A stretch of 13,594 bases of DNA from an uncultured Akkermansia sp. Its GTDB lineage: Bacteria > Verrucomicrobiota > Verrucomicrobiia > Verrucomicrobiales > Akkermansiaceae. The translations under genes and the position numbers were made by a program. The notes beneath the pieces are model-generated. The model was given only the letters and a program-made list of their open reading frames with translations. It was not told the DNA's origin and did not search any database. The DNA lies in assembly GCA_904501955.1 (NCBI GenBank), contig CAJGCY010000063.1, forward strand, positions 1-13,594. Direction: 5' to 3'. Within the stretch, counting starts at the first letter, position 1, and each line of letters starts with the position of its first letter. Positions 1 through 6,284 of the stretch are shown here, one piece after another.

Positions 1-17
1 CCAAGGCGGGAGGATTG

Positions 18-26
18 TGGTATAAG
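18..26 (+). promoter_or_regulatory. Extended -10 promoter of the PA14-like membrane protein gene
   Basis: TGG followed by TATAAG forms an extended -10 element (TGn plus a hexamer at 21-26 matching TATAAT in five of six positions). The start codon lies 41 nt beyond the hexamer, giving a predicted leader of about 34 nt. The matching -35 region would fall at or before the window edge, so it cannot be judged. No Shine-Dalgarno sequence is seen between this element and the ATG. Confidence 0.5.
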
Positions 27-66
27 AACAGCGTAACGAGAAATTTTAACCCCGAAACACACATAT

Positions 67-1383
67 ATGGCTATACATATTCAAATGAGTGAAGAAGCGG
101 AGTCTCAGCTGAAGAGGGCATCCTTGCGCAACAAGTTGTCTGCCATCCTCTCCTGCCTGCTCTTCCTGTTGCTCGGCGGTGCCATTCTGGCATTTGCCGT
201 GATTTACATTGCTAAGCCGCAGCAGGCTTCCTTCGTGTCGTACAAGCCGAAGAAGAAGGCCAATGCGAAGACCACGCGTAAGCAGGTTTCTGAGGAGAAC
301 GCCGTGCAGGAGGAGGCCTCTGCCTCCGAACCGACCACGCCCATGCTTGTCTCCAACAGCCCGAACGCTGTGCCCATGCCCATCGCTGCCACGGCTATGG
401 ATATGGGTGAGGGCATCTCCGCGGATGCCGGTTTGGGTGAGGGCCTCGGTGCCGGTGACCTGGGCGACGGCTTGGGTGGCGGTGGTGACGGCCTCGGCTC
501 TAAAGATGGCGGTGGCTCCACGCTTGAGGGTACCTTCTATGACCTCAAGAAGAAGAAGAGCGGTGCTGCCTCCGGTCTGAAGGCCGGTGCTGAGAACCAG
601 AACGCCGTGATTGAGGCGCTTGCCAAGTTCTTCACCAATTGGAATGAGGCTGAGCTCAACAAGTACTATAAGTCTGAGACCAAGCTGTATGCCTCCAGCT
701 GGTACCTGCCGGTCGCATACGCTAAGTACGGTCCCATCGCCTTCGAGGTGGGTGACCCCAAGAAGCCTGAGAGCCAGTGGGAATGCCAGCCTGCCGCTTG
801 GCTTGCCGTGTACCGCGGTAAGGTGATTGCCCCGAAGACCGGTACCTTCCGCTTCATCGGCACGGGTGACGACTTCCTCGCCGTGCGCTTTGACCGCAAG
901 ACCGTGCTGGATGCCGGTTACCGTCTGCCCACCCGCTGGGATAAGGCCAACCCGCGTGCTGCTTGGGTATCCGGCGCCGGTGATGGTGACAACTTCCGTC
1001 GCGACATCGCCAGCGGTAAGGACAAGGACCGCAAGGATTACAAGTTCATCACCGGTATTCCGGGGTGCCAGATTTGGGACGGTGAATTGGGTGGTTTGAT
1101 TGCCGGTAAGCCGTTCAAGGTGACGGAGGGCGACTCTTACCCCATCGAGATTGCCATCTCCGAAATTCCCGGTGGTAAGTTCGGTTTCGTGCTCTTCATT
1201 GAGGACATCACCGAAGGCGCCAACAACAAGGGCAAGCAGTACGACCTCTTCCGCACTTGCGATACGAACCCCGACCCCGCCAAGGTGATGCAGGCGCTCA
1301 AGGATGCCGGTTGCCACTGCGGTGAGTACAAGATCCCCTTCAATGAGGATGCTTGGGTGTGGGAATCCGTGCCCATGGATTAA
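67..1383 (+). CDS. Membrane-anchored protein with Gly-rich linker and PA14-like domain
   Basis: This 438-residue protein has a short charged cytoplasmic N-terminus (1-24), one strong transmembrane segment (about 25-49) with no evident signal-peptidase site, a Lys-rich stretch (60-72), an acidic and Pro-containing linker, and a Gly-rich stretch (about 113-150). A conserved-looking start of the outer domain, LEGTFYDLKKKKSG, sits at 153-166. Residues about 244-380 resemble a PA14 domain: APKTGTFRFIGTGDDFLAVRF (255-275, shown except its last residues as the key GTGDD turn) is followed by late strands around YPIEIAISEIPGG (358-370). Five cysteines (240, 334, 398, 416, 418) lie in the outer part. 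PA14 domains usually bind carbohydrate or mediate assembly; an envelope binding or structural role is inference. The ATG at 67 is chosen because it lies just before the anchor and after the promoter. Codon choice (almost all Lys as AAG, Gly mostly GGT/GGC) suggests high expression. The gene stands alone, closed by a terminator. Confidence 0.85.
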   Translation: MAIHIQMSEEAESQLKRASLRNKLSAILSCLLFLLLGGAILAFAVIYIAKPQQASFVSYKPKKKANAKTTRKQVSEENAVQEEASASEPTTPMLVSNSPNAVPMPIAATAMDMGEGISADAGLGEGLGAGDLGDGLGGGGDGLGSKDGGGSTLEGTFYDLKKKKSGAASGLKAGAENQNAVIEALAKFFTNWNEAELNKYYKSETKLYASSWYLPVAYAKYGPIAFEVGDPKKPESQWECQPAAWLAVYRGKVIAPKTGTFRFIGTGDDFLAVRFDRKTVLDAGYRLPTRWDKANPRAAWVSGAGDGDNFRRDIASGKDKDRKDYKFITGIPGCQIWDGELGGLIAGKPFKVTEGDSYPIEIAISEIPGGKFGFVLFIEDITEGANNKGKQYDLFRTCDTNPDPAKVMQALKDAGCHCGEYKIPFNEDAWVWESVPMD

Positions 1384-1421
1384 GAATCGGGATTCGCGAT
1401 AGTTGTTTTCATTACGTTCAG

Positions 1422-1450
1422 CGGGCTTGCCACAACGGCAAGCCCGTTTT
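1422..1450 (+). terminator. Rho-independent terminator after the PA14-like gene
   Basis: A perfect 10-bp stem, CGGGCTTGCC (1422-1431) with GGCAAGCCCG (1437-1446), encloses a 5-nt loop and is followed by TTTT. It lies 38 nt after the stop codon. Confidence 0.9.
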
Positions 1451-1497
1451 GCGTACGCCCGGCGCGATTTTTGGGGTCGTCGTTTATGGTGAACAGC

Positions 1498-1710
1498 CCG
1501 ATAAATCGGAAGGTGGAGGGGTGGATGATGGGGGAATTTTTGCGAGCGTAAGCGAGCCTAGATTTGAGCCCCGGAGGGGCGCTATAAAATAGCCCGGCGG
1601 TGGAGCCCCGCAAGGGGCGGAACCCCGGGAAAAGGCCACAAAAACAAAAGCGAACCCCGGAGGGGTGGTATATAATGGCGAGGACCGTAGCGAAGCGGAG
1701 CTCCGAGCCG
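1498..1710 (+). repeat. Modular palindromic repeat, copy A
   Basis: This non-coding unit shares modules with copy B (1796-1988, opposite strand) and copy C (13336-13594). In order: an AAATCGGAAG head (1503-1512); the palindrome GCGAGCGTAAGCGAGC (1542-1557); hairpin GCCCC-GGA-GGGGC (1568-1580); a nested stem-loop with outer stem CCCGG/CCGGG (1593-1597 and 1625-1629) around an inner GCCCC-GCAA-GGGGC hairpin (1605-1618) with a GNRA-type loop; an ACCCC-GGA-GGGGT hairpin (about 1654-1666); and a tail with TATAATGGCGAGGACCGTAG from 1671 ending GAGCTCCGAGCCG. It begins 48 nt beyond a terminator, a position typical of REP-like intergenic repeats. The stretch 1711-1795 between A and B shows nothing I recognise. 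Confidence 0.85.
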
Positions 1711-1795
1711 GGGTGGCGCGTGTCTTTTTGTTGTTAATGAGTTGCGGGTATTGCAAATCGCCACAAAAACACTATAGAAACAAAGCATCGCATTC

Positions 1796-1988
1796 TGTCG
1801 GCCTACGCTGCGTCGCTTCGCTCCGTCGCTCCGGGCTCCATTTTCTTTTTGCGTTGTACCGGTGGTTGCGCGGCTACGCCGCTCCACCACCGGCTACTGT
1901 CTTTCGCCCCTTACGGGGCTCCGAATTAGGCTCGCTAACGCTCGCAAAATTCCCTCACCATCCCCCCTTCAACTTCCGATTTATCGAG
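1796..1988 (-). repeat. Modular palindromic repeat, copy B (inverted)
   Basis: Read on the - strand this copy has the same head (AAATCGGAAG), palindrome GCGAGCGTTAGCGAGC, hairpin GCCCC-GTAA-GGGGC (+ strand 1906-1919), and nested stem-loop as copies A and C. Here the outer stem is CCGGTGGT/ACCACCGG (1859-1866 with 1886-1893) and the inner hairpin GCGGC/GCCGC (1870-1874 with 1878-1882). The inner end (1796-1844) matches the reverse complement of 13461-13509 in copy C at 48 of 49 positions by eye. It lacks the TATAATGGCGAGG tail. The first about 80 bp of A and B (from 1498 inward and from 1988 inward) form a long imperfect inverted repeat. Confidence 0.85.
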
Positions 1989-2025
1989 CAGGCGGTCAGA
2001 GTGCAAGGCCCCCCTCGCTCCGATA

Positions 2026-2045
2026 TATTCCCCGCCGCGGGAATA
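2026..2045. other. Isolated palindrome in the gap upstream of the acyltransferase fusion
   Basis: TATTCCC (2026-2032) and GGGAATA (2039-2045) form a 7-bp stem with a 6-nt GC loop. It has no T-tract, so it does not look like a terminator. It may be part of another repeat family or a protein-binding site. Apart from this and a short AGCATGCT palindrome (2083-2090), the stretch 1989-2163 shows nothing I can interpret. Confidence 0.3.
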
Positions 2046-2163
2046 CCGGCAGGGCACTCCCAAAAAGGCGGCGGAGCAGCATAGCATGCTTATACCTGAG
2101 CGCGTAAACCGGCGGAAAAGCCTCAAAAAGCGCGCAAAAGCGAGGAAAGACGGCATTTTTTAC

Positions 2164-2191
2164 TTGCCTATTGCCCAAAGTGTGAGATACT
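2164..2191 (+). promoter_or_regulatory. Promoter of the MFS-acyltransferase fusion gene
   Basis: A -35-like TTGCCT (2164-2169), a 16-bp spacer and an extended -10 element, TGA plus GATACT (2183-2191), lie just before the gene. The expected transcription start, about 7 nt beyond the -10 box, is near 2198, only about 7 nt before the ATG. The transcript would thus have almost no leader. Confidence 0.6.
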
Positions 2192-2204
2192 GAGCAGAGA
2201 ACGT

Positions 2205-4871
2205 ATGCAAGAAGAAGCAGACAATTTTTACAAAGAGCCCACCAAAAAAGAATGGCAGGGCTTCTGGACCTTGGTGTCCGTGCAGGCGGTGAACGCATTC
2301 AATGAGAAAGCGGTGCAGTTTTTGCTGATACCGCTGGGGGTGTGGTTGTGGGGTGGTGATGCGAGCACGCTGGAGTACATTTTGGGCGCGATATTCGTGT
2401 TGCCCTACATATTGTTTTCACCCTTGGTGGGGCGCTTGGCGGACTGCTTTTGCAAGACGCGCATTATCCAAATCATGAGTTTGATGCAGATTGTGGTGAT
2501 GGGCTGCATGCTGTTCTGCTTCTACCAGCATGACATGGAGGCCGCCATCCTATGGTTTGCGGTGTTTGCCACGCAGGCAACCATTTTGAGCCCGGCGAAA
2601 AAGGGCATTGTGAAAGATTTGCTGGGCTCGCGCTACATTGGGTTCGGCTCCGGTATTATTGAAATCAGCATGGTGTTCGTGCTCCTGCTGGCGCAGATCG
2701 GCGTGTTCTTCTGGTTCAGTTACCTGTTGGATGCGTACAATGTGGAGCTGGGAGCCGAGGCGGAGCAGCAGGCGGGCTGGAGTGCGGTGATATTGCCGAC
2801 GTGGGTGTTTGTGATGATGGCCTGCTTGGTGTCCATCGCGGCTATATGGCTGCCGCGCTACCCCTCGCCGACCAAGCGTCAGAGCTTCACCTGGAGCTTG
2901 CTGTATGAGCACTTTGTGCAGATGAAGTACCTGTGGAAGGACCGCTTGCTGCGCCTGAGCGAGCTGGGTATTGCGTATTTCTGGTGTTTGGCGGGCTCTT
3001 TGTTCCTGATATTGATTCAGATAGCGAAGACGGTGCACCCGGATGACACGGCAGCGTTCTCGATGCTGTGCGGAATCTTGATGGCATGGCTGGGTGGCGG
3101 CGTGGTCATCGGCGGCGCGATTGCCTCTTGCCTGTGCCGTGGCAAGAATGAGCTGGGCTTGATACCGCTGGGCGCCATCGGCATTACCGTGAGCACGCTG
3201 ATGCTCACCGTGCTGAACTTCGATTCCGTGGTGAGCCACATCTTCCTCGGGCTTACCGGTGCGTTCGGCGCCATGTATTTGGTGCCCTTGAATGCCTTTT
3301 TGCAGGACAACTGCGACCCCGCGAACCGTGGCAACATCATCGCTGCGGGTAATTTGTTCGATAACCTGATGGGCTTGGTAGCCGTGGTGCTCATGTGGTT
3401 CATGCATGAGTGCGGGGCTATGCCGAACACGCAGTTCTTGGTGCTCTTCCTCATCAGCGCCTTCATCATGGTGACCTCGCTGCGCTTGATTCCGAGCGAT
3501 TTCATCCGCATGATAGGCATTTGGGTGATGAAGCTCTTTTACCGCCCGCGCGTCATCAATGCGGAGCGCATACCGGAGGTGGGTGGAGCGCTGCTGGTGT
3601 GCAACCACGTGACGTATGGTGATGCTCTGTTCTTGACGATGGTGTGCCCGCGCCCCATTCGCTTTGTGGTGGCGGAGGAGTTCATGGGCTCCAAGTTGCT
3701 GGGCTGGGTGCTGGAGTTGTTCAACTCGCTGCCCATCTCCAGCAAGAACCCGCGCGAGGCTATCACCGCAGCCGCCCGTGCCATTGAGAATGGGGATTTG
3801 ATTTGCATTTTCCCGGAAGGGCAGTTGACCCGCTCCGGCTGCCTGACGCCGATTCGCCGCGGTATGGAGCTCATTGCCCGACGTGCGAATGCGCCCGTCA
3901 TCCCGCTGTACATGGATGGGCTGTGGGGCAGTATATTCTCATATTTCCGTAACCGCTTCTTCTTTACGCCGCCGTTCAAGCTGCCGCGCCACGTGCCGTA
4001 CCCCTACACCGTGGCGGTGGGTGAGCCGCTGCCCAAGAACTTTGACACGACAACCGTGGCCACGGTGTTCCGAGATTTGTCCGCCACCTGTTTGGAGACA
4101 TCGGGCGGAGGTAACCGCGAGCGCCTGCTGCGCTTGCTGGAGCGCGTGGGGACGAAGCCCTTGGTGCACTGCCGAGAGCACCATTTGACAGGTTTGCAGA
4201 TAGCGGGTGCGCTCATCAGCCGCCAGGTGCCGGCCGGGTGCCCGGAGCAGCTGGGCAAGTGGCTGGAGCTGCTCATCCGTGGTTCCCGCGATTTGGTGAT
4301 GCTGCACCGCTTGTGGATGAATGTGGAGCAGGTGCGCCGTGTGAATGCGCTCAAGGAGCGCCGCCACCCCTTGCTGACCACTGTGGGGCATGATGAGCCG
4401 CATGAGCTGGTGCTCGGCGTGCTCTGGCCCATCATCACCGGTACGAATGTGTACCTGATTGAGAGTGATCTGCAGCAGGTGGACCCCAGCGTGTCGCAAG
4501 TGGTGGGTGGGGCGTTCATGCGTAAGCTGCTGCTCAAGGTGATTCCTCCGCGCCAAGTGCCGTTCTTTGATTTCAGTAACGGCGCGGACATGGCTACGCC
4601 GAACATGCGCTGGCGCCCCTGCTATGCCTCGCCGGACGGTATCATTTTGGCCATGAGCATGGCTCGCAGTACCTACAAGGTGCCGGATGGCACCATACAG
4701 CCCGGCATGCGTGCCCGCACGCGCGGCATATTGCTGCCCTGCTTCCGGGTGCAGATTCCCAAGGATATGGAGGATGGAGTAACGGTGTCCGGCCCCAGTT
4801 TGGCTTCACCGTACACGCTCTCCTCTAAGCTGTATTTGGATGAAAGCGGCTTCCTCAAGCAGCTGTTCTGA
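2205..4871 (+). CDS. LplT-like MFS permease fused to PlsC lysophospholipid acyltransferase
   Basis: This 888-residue inner-membrane protein joins two functions. Residues about 20-430 form a multi-pass MFS permease with the loop motif GRLADCFCKTR (76-86), similar to lysophospholipid transporters of the LplT type. Residues about 450-630 are a PlsC acyltransferase: NHVTYGD (467-473, the HX4D catalytic pair H468/D473), FPEGQLTRSG (536-545) and PVIPLYMDGLWGS (564-576). These match the Aas 2-acylglycerophosphoethanolamine acyltransferase. Flipping lysophospholipid inward and re-acylating it to repair membrane lipids is the inferred job. Known LplT-Aas fusions continue with a full AMP-binding acyl-ACP synthetase domain. 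Here only about 240 residues follow. They have ANL-like fragments, such as HELVLGVLWPIITGTNVYLI (733-752) and GVTVSGPSLASPY (858-870), but no Ser/Thr/Gly-rich ATP loop. This tail looks decayed or repurposed. The ATG at 2205 fits the promoter; no ribosome site is seen. Confidence 0.92.
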   Translation: MQEEADNFYKEPTKKEWQGFWTLVSVQAVNAFNEKAVQFLLIPLGVWLWGGDASTLEYILGAIFVLPYILFSPLVGRLADCFCKTRIIQIMSLMQIVVMGCMLFCFYQHDMEAAILWFAVFATQATILSPAKKGIVKDLLGSRYIGFGSGIIEISMVFVLLLAQIGVFFWFSYLLDAYNVELGAEAEQQAGWSAVILPTWVFVMMACLVSIAAIWLPRYPSPTKRQSFTWSLLYEHFVQMKYLWKDRLLRLSELGIAYFWCLAGSLFLILIQIAKTVHPDDTAAFSMLCGILMAWLGGGVVIGGAIASCLCRGKNELGLIPLGAIGITVSTLMLTVLNFDSVVSHIFLGLTGAFGAMYLVPLNAFLQDNCDPANRGNIIAAGNLFDNLMGLVAVVLMWFMHECGAMPNTQFLVLFLISAFIMVTSLRLIPSDFIRMIGIWVMKLFYRPRVINAERIPEVGGALLVCNHVTYGDALFLTMVCPRPIRFVVAEEFMGSKLLGWVLELFNSLPISSKNPREAITAAARAIENGDLICIFPEGQLTRSGCLTPIRRGMELIARRANAPVIPLYMDGLWGSIFSYFRNRFFFTPPFKLPRHVPYPYTVAVGEPLPKNFDTTTVATVFRDLSATCLETSGGGNRERLLRLLERVGTKPLVHCREHHLTGLQIAGALISRQVPAGCPEQLGKWLELLIRGSRDLVMLHRLWMNVEQVRRVNALKERRHPLLTTVGHDEPHELVLGVLWPIITGTNVYLIESDLQQVDPSVSQVVGGAFMRKLLLKVIPPRQVPFFDFSNGADMATPNMRWRPCYASPDGIILAMSMARSTYKVPDGTIQPGMRARTRGILLPCFRVQIPKDMEDGVTVSGPSLASPYTLSSKLYLDESGFLKQLF

Positions 4872-4905
4872 TGCAGCGCTGATTCTTCAACATCATCTTT
4901 TTTTC

Positions 4906-4946
4906 AAAGGCCTGTGCGGGGTGGATGCCTCTGCACAGGCTTTTTT
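4906..4946 (+). terminator. Rho-independent terminator after the acyltransferase fusion
   Basis: GCCTGTGC (4910-4917) pairs with GCACAGGC (4933-4940) around a 15-nt loop, followed directly by TTTTTT (4941-4946). The AAAG before the stem can extend it by pairing with the first Ts. It isolates the phage-type operon downstream from the lipid-repair gene. Confidence 0.85.
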
Positions 4947-4950
4947 GCGC

Positions 4951-4994
4951 GCTGAAAGTGCGTGCGCGGCGTGCTGAAAGTGCGTGCGCGGTGC
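4951..4994 (+). repeat. 22-bp tandem direct repeat, two units, possible operator
   Basis: GCTGAAAGTGCGTGCGCGG occurs at 4951-4969 and again, identical, at 4973-4991, with a period of 22 bp (about two helical turns). The second unit ends 7 bp before the -35 box of the phage-type operon. Relative to the predicted start near 5037 the units cover about -86 to -43. That is where an activator could bind on one face of the helix. The regulatory role is inference. Confidence 0.7.
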
Positions 4995-5001
4995 GAATAA
5001 G

Positions 5002-5030
5002 TTGACTTGCGGGCGGTCGTGGGGCATGCT
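5002..5030 (+). promoter_or_regulatory. Promoter of the three-gene phage-type operon
   Basis: A strong -35 box TTGACT (5002-5007) is followed, after a 17-bp spacer, by a weak -10 candidate CATGCT (5025-5030). The expected start about 7 nt beyond it coincides with the ATG at 5037, so the mRNA would be leaderless. A good -35 with a poor -10 and an adjacent tandem repeat suggests activation or another sigma preference. Confidence 0.5.
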
Positions 5031-5036
5031 TGTCCC

Positions 5037-6275
5037 ATGGCTATACGTATGAAAGAGTGGGGGATGCAGCAATTGCCTGCTCCCTCCGTCAAAATACCCA
5101 CACAGGGCTTACTGGGGTGGGGAGATGTGGCCGCGGATTTGGGGCGGGGTATGGGCTCCGTGCTATCCGGGCTTGCGGAGTTTGCGAACGAGCGCGACCG
5201 CGTGACGGCCGGCGGTGAGCTGGCGGCGTTCTCCGCGCAGTTGCGAAAAATCGGGGATGAAACCGCGCGTGAGTTGTCCACCCGCGAGGTGGCGGATTGG
5301 GATTACGCGTGGGAGGAGCTGAGCGCGCCTCGCTTTGCGGAGGCGGTGGCGGGCTTGAGCCCCGCCGGGCGCAAGGCCGGGGCGGAGCTTGCAGCTGCGT
5401 ACAGCATGCGCGCCTCCGTCATGGCGCGGCGTGACAAAGAGCTGGCTCGCATTCAGAATGCCCGCCGTAACTGGCAGCAGCGGGTGGATGCCGCCGTGAG
5501 TGAGGGGGATGAGCAACGGGCGGACAGCTGGTTGCAGAGCGGGACGGAGGTGTTTGTGCCCGCGGCCGAGGTGGAGCAGGCGCGGGCTACCGTGCGCAGC
5601 CGTGCCCGCTCCGCTCGCTGGCGCAATGCGCTGGAGCAGGATACAGTGGCTACGCTGGCAGCCCTGCGCACCGTGCCGGAGGATGAGCTGCCACAAGCGC
5701 CGGCGGACCGGCGCGAGCTGAGCAGTGCTGCAGAGCATGCTTACGGCCGTGCACGGCAAGAATACGCCCGCGTGCTGTGTGCTGCCATTTTGGAGGGGCG
5801 TGAGCCCGATGCCCGACAGGCGGAGGCTGCGCAGCGCGCCGGCTTGGTATCCGCCACGCAAGTGGCCGGCCTGCAGGCTGCCCCGCACGAGCTCAGCACG
5901 GCTCAATTCTGTGACCGCATGCGCCGTATTGATGAATGCGCCGCGCAGGGGGATGCCCGTGCGGATATGGTGCTGGATATCGCCACGGCAGCCATCCCCC
6001 TGTCGCAGCGTGTGGCCTTGCTGCAGCGGGCGGAGCTGGCGGCAGGCGTGCCGGAAGCGGAGCGCCGGATGATGTCTGCCCATTTGTTCCGCATGTACCG
6101 CCGCGGGGTGTTCGGCAGCCCCGGGGATAGCGCTGCGGATGCCCAGCTGTGCCACTACCAGCAGCAGGGATTGGAACTTTTGGCACGTGAGGGTGCGCAG
6201 CCCGCCACCCGTTGGCTGGCGGAGCTGGATACCCCCGGCGGCGCTTGGGTGTGCTTTGCGGATTTGAATGCCTGA
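5037..6275 (+). CDS. Helical protein resembling phage internal virion proteins
   Basis: This 412-residue protein has no motif I can name securely. It is almost wholly alpha-helical, Ala/Arg/Glu-rich, without signal peptide or clear membrane segment. The N-terminus (MAIRMKEWGMQQLPAPSVK, then an amphipathic Gly/Leu/Ala stretch about 22-45 and a helical D/E/A/Q region) has the layout of internal virion or tail-core proteins often encoded beside giant ejection proteins in tailed phages. Two Trp-containing helices with the pattern NWQQRVDAAVSEGDEQRADSW (about 142-162, key W, D and G positions) suggest helical repeats. An in-frame TTG at 5007 would add ten residues, but it overlaps the -35 box, so the ATG at 5037 is preferred. 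It is the first gene of an operon with the giant protein and the terminase, which is the main support for a phage role. Confidence 0.8.
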   Translation: MAIRMKEWGMQQLPAPSVKIPTQGLLGWGDVAADLGRGMGSVLSGLAEFANERDRVTAGGELAAFSAQLRKIGDETARELSTREVADWDYAWEELSAPRFAEAVAGLSPAGRKAGAELAAAYSMRASVMARRDKELARIQNARRNWQQRVDAAVSEGDEQRADSWLQSGTEVFVPAAEVEQARATVRSRARSARWRNALEQDTVATLAALRTVPEDELPQAPADRRELSSAAEHAYGRARQEYARVLCAAILEGREPDARQAEAAQRAGLVSATQVAGLQAAPHELSTAQFCDRMRRIDECAAQGDARADMVLDIATAAIPLSQRVALLQRAELAAGVPEAERRMMSAHLFRMYRRGVFGSPGDSAADAQLCHYQQQGLELLAREGAQPATRWLAELDTPGGAWVCFADLNA

Positions 6276-6284
6276 CCTTTTGTT

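Noticed and set aside
46..1317. A 423-codon open frame on the - strand opposite the PA14-like gene.
   Set aside because: The + strand frame has a membrane anchor, a recognisable domain, a promoter and a terminator. The antisense frame is open because the + gene avoids the codons that would give stops on the other strand, and its composition is not protein-like.
1498..1988. CRISPR array.
   Set aside because: The repeats are two inverted, modular copies with internal hairpins, without regularly spaced identical repeats and unique spacers.
1582..2107. Open frames of 80-140 codons on both strands in the gap between the first two genes.
   Set aside because: They run through repeat copies A and B and translate palindromic modules. 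Similar frames appear over copy C (13367-13555). They have no start signals and are likely to be mis-annotated as hypothetical proteins.
2550..3608. A 352-codon open frame on the - strand inside the MFS region.
   Set aside because: It is His/Gln-rich and without hydrophobic core patterns, opposite a clear transporter; a shadow of codon bias.
5007..5036. TTG at 5007 as the start of the first phage-type gene.
   Set aside because: It overlaps the -35 box and adds ten residues unlike a normal N-terminus; the ATG at 5037 fits the predicted transcription start.
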